Below, one piece after another: positions 27,534-38,078 of a DNA stretch of 64,000 bases. Location: positions 719,879 through 783,878 of the forward strand of contig JAIXMP010000022.1 in NCBI GenBank assembly GCA_025677815.1. Direction: 5' to 3'. The notes beneath the pieces are model-generated. The model did not search any database. It was not told the DNA's origin and saw nothing but the letters and a program-made list of their open reading frames with translations. The position numbers were made by a program, and so were the translations under genes. How positions within the stretch are numbered: position 1 is the first letter of the stretch; the number at the start of each line of letters is the position of its first letter. The DNA is from Phascolomyces articulosus (lineage: Eukaryota; Mucoromycota; Mucoromycetes; Mucorales; Lichtheimiaceae).

Positions 27534-27834
27534 TAATAAACAACAAGGAAAACCTTTTTTCTATTTATTATTACACAAAAGCAAACACACAGATACCAGA
27601 CTCGCGAACAGGGTGCATGCACCTTACCCGCATATTTTTTACCCAACAACATCCCAATTTATATAATAACAACAACAACAATATAAGTATATTTATGTAT
27701 TAATGATGAGATAGATTGATGTTCATTAATAAAAACAAAAGAAGAAAAAGAGGTATACAAAGGAGGTGGGGGAAAGAGAGGAAGAGGGGGTTTGATTTGG
27801 TTTTGTTATATATAAAAAGAAAAAGTAAATAAAA
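26015..27834. other. Intergenic region rich in simple repeats
   Basis: No gene recognised in 1.8 kb. Contains a (TA)n run at 26191-26214, a 12-bp inverted repeat at 26404-26445, a (CA)n run at 27373-27400 and a (TA)n run at 27505-27524. One of the flanking minus-strand genes must have its promoter at the left side (near 26015). Confidence 0.5.
26404..26445. repeat. Inverted repeat able to form a hairpin
   Basis: TAATGGTAGTAG at 26404-26415 is matched perfectly by CTACTACCATTA at 26434-26445, leaving an 18-base loop that holds a further near copy (TAATGGTAGTAA). Its function is unknown; the surrounding DNA has no gene. Confidence 0.6.
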
Positions 27835-28023
27835 TCAAGTGTATCCAAGTGGAGGTTGAGTTTGGGTATGATGTACAGAAGATGTAGTAGGTGGTGGTAA
27901 AACAGCTGTGTCGTTATTATTATTATTCTTCTTGTTACCGTTGTCATGACGACGATATTTATTGTTCCGTATTGTAGAAGAGGATGATGATGGTACTACT
28001 GGTAAATCTGCTGCTGCTGCTGC

Positions 28024-28054
<31 letters not shown>

Positions 28055-28887
28055 GATGCTGATGATGAAGCGTTATTATTCGATGTAGTAGTAGTACTTG
28101 TGTCATCATGATAATCTTCCTCTTCTTCTCTTGCTCGTTTATTATTAGGACGAGATTGACGAGATAATGAATGACCTCCAGCCAAAAATGAAGCGATAAA
28201 ATAAATTTGATAAATGGGATTGTTCTCGTTATGATGAGGATAAATAGAAGAAGGAGAGGATGCATCATCCTCCGCAGAGGAAGAAGAAGGAGAAGGGTCT
28301 GTGCATTCAATATAAAGTTCTGCCAATTGTTCAAAGGGAGGATCATCTAATTTCAAGGTTTCCAAATAACGACGTAAACCTTTCAAATTAGATCTTCCCA
28401 TATAATCCGATTGTACCATGGTGTTTTCATATTGGGTATGATTGATAGCGTATTGTCGAAAAGTGATGGGAATCTTGTTCTCGTGTTGGAGCACTGCCAG
28501 ATTCCCGGCGAAAATGGACAGGTGGCGTGCGAGGTCCGTCAATGTCTGTTCCGAAGCTTTTACATGAATCCGATCGACGGAATGTGCAAAATGATCAAAA
28601 ATCCAAAGAAATCCTGTCCATGTCAATGGTAAATTGATCAATTTCATTTCTCGTAACGCATAACTACGAGGGATGTTGGGTATATGCCTTCGAATATAAT
28701 CATCCGTAATCGTCGCATCATTGGGTAGAAAACACAAGTTGTTGCCTGTGGTCCATATGTCTGGATGTTTGTGTAAAAACTCTTCCAACAAAGGATTCAC
28801 GCTACGAAGTGTGACTAAATCGTCTAATCGAAGGTAAATGCAAATTCTTTTTAATATTTTATCGTCTAATCGAATGAATCGAGACAT
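27835..28887 (-). CDS. F-box-like protein
   Basis: Single-exon gene for 350 residues. The N-terminus (RLDDKILKRICIYLRLDDLVTLRSVNPLLEEFL, cited here only by position 5-37) has the Leu/Ile spacing of an F-box, which recruits substrates to SCF ubiquitin ligases through Skp1. The middle part (residues 60-210) has no recognised repeat. The C-terminal 140 residues are low complexity: Ser, Thr (a run of Thr then Ala encoded by GTTGTT/GCTGCT repeats on the plus strand near 28013-28065), Asn and Pro. The substrate cannot be predicted. A degenerate F-box-like domain of unrelated function is the alternative. Confidence 0.6.
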
Positions 28888-29803
28888 TTTCTTCTTATTT
28901 TTTCCTCAATAATAATAAATATATATTTTTTTCACACAATATATAAAAAAGAAGAAGAATCAAATCCAATCAAAACAAATCAATCAATCACAGAAAAAAA
29001 AACCAACAACAACAACAACAATAATAATAATAATAATAGTATAGAAATGAAAAAGATAAAGAAGTGCAGTAAGAAGAAGAAGATGATAATGATGATGATG
29101 AAAAAAAAAGAGAGAGAGAGAGAAAAAGAGATTGATAATGAAAAGAAAGTGAGAAAAAAGAAAAACGATTGTTTAAAAAAAAAGAGTTTTTTTTTTTTTT
29201 TTTCTATTTGTTACACATTGACTAAAGATGGACGAAGCGTGTTGTTTCTATTCAGGATTGTTACCCCCATTCACACTCACTAACACTCACATTGTATCTT
29301 TTACACCCCCGCTGATTGAATTTGCTATTGTGACAACAAAATCATTATAGATATCAAGTAAAAATAGACTAATAACTCACTAGCTAACTAACTACTTGAT
29401 ATGTCATCCTACTAACCAGCAAAAGCTTTTGATTCATACCCAAAAATAATAAAACGTGCTTCTTTTAAAATCCAATCGTTTATCAATTATCAAAATGCAT
29501 GACAATTCATTGGCTTATTCATGATTATCCTTATAATCCATGCAAAAAAAAATTCATAAAATATTGATTGTCAGCCAATCATTTTTACAGCCTATTCATC
29601 AACCCATCCCTTTTTTTTTTTATTTTTTTTTTTTTGGTGATTATAAAATACATTGTCTTTTTTTTACATTTATTCTTCCTCTTCTTCCTGTTCAATCTCT
29701 CTCATTTTATTTATATATATAAAGACATCATATCTTATACTCATTTTTGCATCTTGTATAAATTACACACATCTTCTTCTCATATAAATTAATAACATAC
29801 ACA
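28888..29803. promoter_or_regulatory. Divergent promoter region between F-box-like and ATP-grasp-like genes
   Basis: Both neighbours start at its edges and point outward. The sequence is highly purine- or pyrimidine-biased: AAC/AAT triplet repeats at about 29002-29038, an A/G-rich stretch at 29045-29190 and T tracts at 29610-29635. An 80-codon frame at 29047 is Lys-rich low complexity and is not considered a gene. Confidence 0.45.
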
Positions 29804-32113
29804 ATGAATGAATATCCAGCAATGATTACTCCAAGTTCCCCTCCCAAAGAAAAATCCGAGTTATACTCTCCTAAATCAACGGCCACACCTACTTCTCAAG
29901 TACAAGGTATATCACCTCCAAGAACCCCTCCTCCTGCATCCTCTTCCTCTTCCTCTGATGAAGAAGAAGTCGCGGTGGATATCAAAGCAACACCTACTAC
30001 AAGTACGAGTACTACAAGTAGTACTAGTAGTAAGAAGCAAACACCAAAACAACGAAAAACCAATGCTTATCGAGTTGGTATGGGAGAATTTGAACCAGAG
30101 AAACATTATTATCCAAGAGTTTTGAATGCACAAATTCATCCATTGGTACAATCCTTTTTTACATTGGGAAATGAACGTATCATTGCAAGATATACACATT
30201 TAAATCCACGTGTCAAGACGGAAACATTACGTGATATACTTTCCTATCGACCTAAATATTTTCAATGGGCAGGTAAATCATGTCATGTTTACATCATATC
30301 TAAAAAAAAAAAAAATAGATCAACGTAGTTGTTGTTGTTGAAAAAGCGAAACTCATCACCCATGGGTAAAATGATCAATTATAGGATCCGATCTGTTTAA
30401 TGTCACCACAGCCTCTGGTAAAAGACAAATGATTGTGATTGAAACCAATTCGTGTCCAAGTGGCCAAAAATCCATGCCAATATTATCAGAAACAGATGAA
30501 AATAATGAACACGGTGGTTATCGTATGGTGATTGAATCTGCTTTTAAAGAACAATTATCCAAAGCAGACCCCACATTAGGTGAATTGGCAGTTATTTATG
30601 ATAAAAATGAAATGGAATCCAGTGGTTATGCTGCTGTCCTAGCAGATGTGGCACAGGAAGATGTTTGGTTGGTGGAATGGTATGACAATGATCCATCACC
30701 AAATGTCAAATGGCAAGACGGTGTGCTGCACGTGCGAGACCAAGCAAATGGTAATAAAAAAAATATTTTTTTTTCTTTTTTTAATTTGGGACAGTGGATA
30801 GGAGGTATTAGCAAAAAAAAAAAAAAAACGAAATATATGCAATGTATAAGAAAAAAAATGGCTCAACTGCTATATATTTCCATTTATATCCAATTAGTCT
30901 GGCATCCGATTCGTGCATGTTTTCGTTATGTGACTCAAAAACCATGGAACCGTATGCCATTGAACAGTAAAACGGTGGTAATGAATCAAATCATTTCATG
31001 TCTTGCAGGAGGACGAAACAAAATGATGGCTTCGCGTGCATATGACTTTTATAATCATTCGGAATTAGTCGATACTGGATTATCCGTACGTACGCCTGAA
31101 ACCATCAATAATGTGACTCGCGGTGAAATCCCACTTTATATCCATGCCATGGGCAACCATGCTGTGCTTAAAGTCCCTTATAGTAACGCAGGTCAAGGTG
31201 TTTATACCATTACCAATAATGATGAACTGAAACACTTTTTGGATGAAGATCATCATTATGATAAGGTTTGTTTGTTCAGTTCATTTTCGGAAATATCAAA
31301 AATTTTAATTTTCATATATTCACCTTATCACTCGTCTATTATTAGTTTATTGTTCAATCGTTAGTGGGTAATGCTTCTTGGTCTAGTGTAACAAGAACAG
31401 GCAAATTTTATCATGTTGGCACAGTAAGTCCAATTCTTTATACAAAAAGAAAGAAACCTTGTTCTTCCTCTAACTTCATTATCAAAAATTAGATTCCTAA
31501 TAAGAAAAATTGTGACACTTTTGTGAGTGATTTACGAATGATGGTTACAGGTAAAAAAAAAAAACAAATAATGAAAAGATACAGCAAGAAGAAAAACACC
31601 AAGCTTATTTTTTTTTTATGATCAGGCAATGAACAAGGTTTCCGACCTATTTGTATTTATGGACGTAAGGCACGAAGACCATTGACAACCAAGCTAGACC
31701 CACATGGTTCGGATCTTTTTTCTTTCATTTTTTTTGTTTTGTTTGTTGAAATAATGAAATGATTTACTCTGTGGGGGAACTCAAAAATCCTTTTAATTTT
31801 TATTGTTTTTTTAGAAAACACGTGGGAAATGCTTGGAACTAATCTATCCATCAAATTACCAGATGGTTCATGGACAACGGATTCTTCACGATTAATTCTT
31901 ATGGATCGTCGAGATTTCAATCAATTAGGCATTGGTGTGGATGATCTTATCGATGCTTATATTCAAACAGTATTGGCTGTGATTGCTATTGATAAAATGT
32001 CTGAACGATTGATGGCAAGTGGACGTTTTGATTATCAATTATTCCGAAGTTTGAACCCTGATGATGCATTACTCCGCGAAATACAACAAGCCAATGCAGA
32101 CGTTGACCAATGA
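29804..32113 (+). CDS. Conserved protein of unknown function with ATP-grasp-like features
   Basis: Multi-exon gene, about seven exons. After a Ser/Thr/Pro-rich N-terminus of 90 residues the protein has [27 protein letters not shown], here noted by position 88-114. Then come [26 protein letters not shown] (from 30384), [13 protein letters not shown] (exon from about 30900), and a region with [11 protein letters not shown] near 31185, which resembles the glycine-rich nucleotide loop of ATP-grasp enzymes. Later exons give [38 protein letters not shown] and a C-terminus rich in helices ending NADVDQ. ATP-grasp enzymes ligate a carboxylate to an amine or thiol; the substrate here is unknown. The ATP-grasp link is inference from one motif and overall layout. 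The protein was not recognised as a named gene. Confidence 0.6.
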
Positions 32114-33538
32114 TTTCATAGAAACTAAACCACGCTCATCATCATCCAACAAACAAATTCATAACCAAGTACTCTATTTTTTCCTAAATTCGTTGTTTCT
32201 TATTATTTTCCTTTTAAAGAAACGAAGCATTCTTTCTCCTCTTTTCTCTTTTCCTTTTTTACCAAACAATTTGCAGCACATTTTATATATACACAGAACT
32301 CCCCATCAACACGACATGAAATTAACCCTTGTAACAAACGAAATAGGTCGTTCTTTTTTTTTTTACGTGCATATTTTTTTTCCTTGATCGAATGGGGATT
32401 TTGAAACATTTGAAACATTTTGTATAATGCATTATATATATATATCTTGGCAGAGTGGGAAAAAACGATGGTAACAACGAGTTATATATTTCAAAAACAA
32501 TTTAATTATACCTCCTTTTGATGACGACGTTATTCAACATTGTAATATATATTTAAAAAAAAGCAGGAAGTATGCAACATCCATTGTCACCTAATAAATA
32601 AATAAATAAAAGTAATAACCATGTTCACTTAGTAGCAGTAGTACTAATAATAATAATAATAATAATGATAATATTTACAATAAACAAATTCATATTATCC
32701 TATTATAATCAAACAAGTAGTACTATATAGTAAAGTAAAGTTGTTGTTATTATTAAGTGGTAGTAGCTACATGTCAATAAGTAGGACATAGCAGCAAGAA
32801 GTTTTGCACTTAGTAAATAATGATGCACCTATTAGCTAACGGAATATCGTCCGGTTATTAAACCTTAAGACGATGTTATGATGTGGCACTCCTCTCTCTC
32901 CCGCTCCCCACATGACTTAATGACCTTTTTTAAGTACATAATACTCTTTTTTTTCAGGCAGGTATGTTATTATTAATACCTTGACTACGAACTGCAATGA
33001 CCAATTATTATTGACACAACTCATATCGCTTCAATATTACTGCCTAATCGCCAAGTTGATTGCCAGACACACATAAATGTAGGATTTTGAAATGGTTTGT
33101 GGCAAAAACCTCAATTGTATCACGTAATACATTGTTGTTACTAAACCTACCATTTCCCTGGTTTCTCAAAATTATTACCATCCTCCCTTCTTCTGCTTCC
33201 ATATAAATTAATTAATAACAAATGTTACTCTATCGCTTCGTCATAGTCCATTTTGGTTTCCATGTTACAAAAAGAAAAAGTGACTTTATAAAAGATAGAA
33301 AACATAGATTACAAAAAAAAACCATCTAAAAAACATATATATATATTTCTCGGTATGGGTATAGATAAGAAGAAGAAAGATGAAGAGGGTTGAGGGATAA
33401 AAGAGTTATTTTTTCCATCATCATCCACAATAAAAAGATAACCATGGGCTATGTACAAAGAAGAAGTGGGGGGGACGAAGAAGAGGGATCTTGGTTTATC
33501 ATATATATATAAAAACGCCCTTTGTTATTATTGAATAA
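32114..33538. other. Convergent intergenic region
   Basis: About 1.4 kb between two 3' ends. It holds AAT triplet runs at about 32647-32668 and AT-rich sequence that will include both 3' untranslated regions. No gene was seen. Confidence 0.5.
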
Positions 33539-34751
33539 TTAACAACATCCTCCACCTTGTGATTTTTCACTTTGAGCATCCTCTGCTTGAGTTGGTGGTT
33601 TCAATCGAATAGTATTTTGTCCAGGACCGGCACCGAGTTCCGAATCTTGTGCCACTGTTTTTGGAACTTTTTGATAGACACGCTCAAAGGCAGTTTTAAA
33701 TGCGATATCCACATTATCTGCATTCAAAGCACTTGTTTCGAAAAACAACATTTCACTATCGGATGCATATTCTTTGGCTGCGTCCACGCTCACTTGTCGC
33801 CCCGATTCGGCCAAATCCGATTTGTTTCCGACAAGCATCAACGTGATGTTATTGTCTGCATGTTCTCGCAGCTCTTTTAACCAATGATCCACATTTTCAA
33901 ATGACGATTTTCTTGTAATATCTATTTATCCCCCAGTGTTAAATAAAATGGAGAGTGGATAAAGAAGTTGTTTCTTTTTCTCTTTTCTTTCTATAAACAC
34001 ACATACACACATAGGTACTCTCTCTCTCTCAAATGATGTCCCTTTTCTCTTTTTTTCCCATTTCATTCATTCCAATTACCATAAACGAGTAATGCACCGA
34101 CAGCACCACGATAATACCTATTAAAAAAAGCTTTTTTTAATATCCAAAAGATGATATAATCGCCATGTTAAAATACTTACGCGCCAGTAATAGCTCGATA
34201 TCTTTCTTGACCACTTGTATCCCAAATTTGTGCCTTGATTTGATGTCCATCCTATTTTATTTTTTTCGATTGAAAAGCAAGTTAAAAAACCACCACTATC
34301 TCATTTACACTTATTCCCATTAATTATATCCAAGCTTCCTAGAAATGAACTTACAATAGGCATTGTCTTTGTAGCAAACTCGACACCTATAATATTATTA
34401 ATTATTTCATTCACCAAATATAACAATAAATGATGAAACCCTACTCGTTCCCCTGTTTTTTTAATGCGGCATAATATTTGAAACTTACCAATAGTGCTTT
34501 TTGATTCCAAACTAAATTCATCGTTCTGAAATGAAGCAAAATAGAAAAAAAAAAGTTAAATACATGTATTGAAAAAAAAAGTCGTTGATATATATATTTT
34601 CTATCGTACGTCAGTGCCCCAGGTTACATGCTAATACTCAGAAAAAAAAAAAAAAACTTACTGTGAAACGCGATAATAAGCAAGACTTTCCAGTACCACT
34701 ATCGCCAATAATAACAATTTTGAAAAGATAATCGTAATCGTCTTCAGACAT
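33539..34751 (-). CDS. Rab11/Ypt31-type small GTPase
   Basis: Rab GTPase of the Rab11/Ypt31 group, which directs traffic from late Golgi and recycling endosomes to the plasma membrane. Six exons: [20 protein letters not shown] with the P-loop GDSGTGKS (exon 1), [12 protein letters not shown] (switch I), [11 protein letters not shown], then [15 protein letters not shown] (switch II), [13 protein letters not shown], and the last exon with GNKSDL and ETSALN. It ends in GGGCC, a double-geranylgeranylation site. Switch II has Ser where nearly all Rabs have Ala (DTAGQ), and the P-loop has Thr where Rab11 has Val (see findings). The start at 34751 is the only ATG before the P-loop. The Rab11 assignment rests on the N-terminus and on the [19 protein letters not shown] pattern. 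Confidence 0.92.
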
Positions 34752-34783
34752 TATGTTTGTATATTTAAACGTGTTGATTAGCG

Positions 34784-34822
<39 letters not shown>

Positions 34823-36023
34823 GAAAAAGGGAAAAAATATATCAGTTGTTCAAAGCCAAGAGCTTTCTTGTTTTTATAATAAAGCGAAACTGCCGTTTTA
34901 GCCACAACAAGAAAAAAGTGCATGTGTATAAAAATAGACCATTCGTGTAACGAAGTCTAAAAAGAACTCCATCCGATCTTTTCATTCCGTCCGATTATGA
35001 TGGATCTTATGAATCTTAGCCACATTTTGTAACATGAAAATAATATATTCATTTGTTTAAATATATTATAATAAAGCCAATCAGTAATGAATGAATGATA
35101 ATGCGAATGAGGGGTCCATGTCCTTGTAAAAAAAAAAAACATATCTTTCAATCACTTTTTTTTCTATGGACGATTCATTGGATTTGGATATAAAAGCTGG
35201 AATCGTCATTCTGGCTACTTTTTTTTTTTTTTTGCTTAGCAACCTATATTTTAAAATAACCAAGCCTTCTTTCTTCTCTTTGTTTCTCAAGATTGGAATC
35301 CGTCATAAATACTACAAAAGATCGAGAAGATAATAATAAAAGAAGAAATACTTGTTGATGTACACCAAAGATGAGAAATTCTCACACGTATACTTTATTA
35401 TTCAATGTTGATATTATATAAATGGGCTAATGCATAAACTTCTTGATATAAACTGTCGCAGCAGTATAGACAGAAAAAGATATAAACATTTGGGTCATTC
35501 TTGGTAATTTTCTTTTTTGCCTATATCGAGATAACCTCTTTTATTTTGTCCCCTCTTAGACAAATGAAAATTGATTTTTTTGGAGGATTTAATTGAAATA
35601 ACATACAGCAATTCTCAGGAAAACCATAGATAGATAATGTGTTACTAAGACTCTCTTCGTATTATAGTATATACAATCTAGCGCTGTCAAATTACTGTAT
35701 TAGTAAAAAAGTGTGTCGTACCATAACAATAACATTGTTCCTAAAAAAAGGATACATCATCCAAAAGCAATAGGTCTAATCAAAGATGATATGTAGGAAC
35801 ACGTCGTAAAAAAAACCATTCTATTTAATAGGACACAATAAAGTTTTATTTTCATATTTTTGATTCAATATTAAATTAAATAATAAAAATCGAGTTCATC
35901 AATTAATATAACAATGGGGATAATAATGACATACTTAAGTTGAGATGATGATATTGAATGATGAAGAAAAGTAGTGTAGTGTTGTTGAGATAAAACAATA
36001 ATGGCATCTATTTTTTTTTATGA
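34752..36023. other. Promoter of the Rab gene and AT-rich intergenic DNA
   Basis: An A tract of about 30 bases lies at 34783-34813, right upstream of the Rab start. The rest is AT-rich with no gene; repeat block B copy 2 is at about 35895-35975. Confidence 0.5.
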
Positions 36024-36268
36024 CGAGCCTCCTCCCTGTTCTCATGAAATAAACGTAACTAGATTAACAGGAACAACTACGGAAAGGTAGGAGGCACTGC
36101 TCCCAAAAAATGTCTCTGGTTCATTTTTGTATGCTTTTTTGTGAAACTAAACCAATACTTGAAAAATCAAGTGAAAAAAGACTCACAAGCCTTGCCACCA
36201 TAGCACGCGTTATTGCCTTGAATCGTCCCCTCTCATTTTGTATCCATGTAAATACTCAAACAATAAAA
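35895..36268. repeat. Dispersed repeat copy 2 (block B direct, block A inverted)
   Basis: Block B (35895-35975) matches 15635-15735 in the same direction. Block A (36024-36268) matches 15340-15602 in reverse. Between them lies a short T-rich junction (36005-36022). The order of parts differs from copy 1, so an inversion or a nested insertion has happened in one copy. Confidence 0.8.
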
Positions 36269-36299
36269 TAATTTTAATATAATTAGTTAGTCAATCTGT

Positions 36300-37000
36300 T
36301 TTTTATGTTGTTTGTACTACACCATTCCATGTAAAAAGACAAATGGCAGTACTTTCATTTTTTTCCTTAAACACGCATTACTTGATAGTGCTGCCACTTT
36401 TACAAAGAGACTCATACTTTGCCTTAACCATGGTAAACCTGGTAGGGTTAATTGGCATCGAAACGTGACAAAAGGGACTATCAACGAAACGTGAGCGTTA
36501 TATACCAAGTTTCCTGGAGAGTGAACTCATCCTTGAACCATTGTGTTTTGGGGTGTTTACTTGTCGTTGCAACCAACCGGTCCTCCTTCTCTCGTCTGGC
36601 AAGTGCATAGGCGCAGCGGAGACTCATACCAGCGATGCCCTTGTCTGATACTATTCCCCTTCATCCAGGTACACCAGCGAGACTGAACGTTCGCTCTCAT
36701 AAAGATTTCCTGTTACAAAAAGGGTTCTTCGTAAATCCCCTTGGCAAAAACCCAAAAGATTACCGACAAAAAATGTTCAGGGCTACTCCATACCATATTT
36801 CGCACATAGATATGGCTGTTTTAGAAGGCATAAACATCATTAACAACAACACACAAGTGGCAATGCTGATTCTATAATAAAATTCCGTCAATTCCTTTAG
36901 CGAGCACGAAGAAAAAAGCTTGGCCAGAAGTTGGCTTTCATAGAAAAAAAAATTCGCTCGCTTGAAATTCAGTCAGCGGCATAAAATTTGTAGCATGTTA
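36300..37000. other. Less AT-rich anonymous segment
   Basis: This stretch is visibly richer in G and C than its surroundings (for example 36560-36720). It has two short plus-strand open frames (36312-36494 and 36635-36877) that match nothing recognised. It could be a relic of a gene or transposon, adjacent to the dispersed repeat. Confidence 0.35.
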
Positions 37001-37557
37001 CAAAGCGTTCTTTTTGGGTATAAACAAAGTAGTAGTTATGGGAGAGAGAAAAATAGAAAGTGTGTAATTAACAGTGTTATTTTGGTGACTGCGTTTTTAT
37101 ATGCTTCATTTCTTTTGTAAGTCATTGTCAAAACTACATGTGAGTCGTTATGGAGATAAAATATAATTTATATCAGCCAGGTTCACTTATTAAATATAAT
37201 AATACAGTTTATCACACCACCGTAATTATATCTAATAATATCATAATCATATAGTCACATTTGAGTATAACTTCTTCCGAAATTACGAAATTTTAAAAAC
37301 AAAAAAGCCCTACAAACAGTAAGTGACCCAAGAATAAAATGAATTGAGCTTTATTATTATTCTGAAGTTTGAAATAGAGCATGGTCATTGGCTTGAATAC
37401 TAAAATACTCATGTAGAATTTTCAGTTATGTGGGAAGAAAGAATGAAGGCAATATATTAAACCGATTACATAAAATAAACGAAAAAAGTTAAGGATAATA
37501 TGTATCAATATGAACTAAATGAAGTAGCTTAAAAGTGATGATTTAAAAAGTAAAGTA

Positions 37558-37842
37558 TTAACTAAGGTTGCAGGAACGTAGATACCTTTCTTGTTTGGTT
37601 TTGGAATCAGAATGGTTCACAGCGATAGATGTTATTTCGAGACATCCTGTTTGGCCAGTGTGTGGTTTTTCATGACTGTTTAATGGTGCAACTAATTCTT
37701 TGACTACAGCCGAATTTCTACAAATGTATATTTTGATGCATGAATTTTTTATAAGAACCATAAATTCATTCTGACATAGTGATGAGCTATTATTAATTAA
37801 TATAATAGCTGACAACATAACGATAAAAATCAGAATGACCAT
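37558..37842 (-). CDS. Possible small secreted cysteine-containing protein
   Basis: An open frame of 94 codons starts with a strongly hydrophobic 18-residue stretch (MVILIFIVMLSAIILI) followed by five cysteines in the mature part. This is the profile of a small secreted protein, but no domain or homologue is recognised. The frame lies alone in a 5-kb gene-poor tract between the dispersed repeat and the TIR element. It could be chance, since hydrophobic stretches are frequent in AT-rich DNA. Confidence 0.25.
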   Translation of the reverse strand: MVILIFIVMLSAIILINNSSSLCQNEFMVLIKNSCIKIYICRNSAVVKELVAPLNSHEKPHTGQTGCLEITSIAVNHSDSKTKQERYLRSCNLS

Positions 37843-38078
37843 TATTATCCTAACAAGACTACTTATAATGCATGATTATTATTCGAACCGTCAACTTTAT
37901 CATTATTTAGTAAAGATTAGGTTAAAATGGATTCAACAATCATGTGTTTGTGTTAAAATAATCAAATATGATCGCAAATACTTATTGGTGTAACATAATC
38001 ATAATAACGGGAAAGCTTCTTCCCCGCCACTTGTATCATATAGTTAGTTGTTGTGATAGGTGAGCGAGTTATTTTCAT

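Noticed and set aside
36883..36899. TTCCGTCAATTCCTTTA, matching 17 bases of the reverse complement of a universal 18S rRNA segment
   Set aside because: The match ends abruptly on both sides and no other rRNA sequence is near, so it is probably chance.
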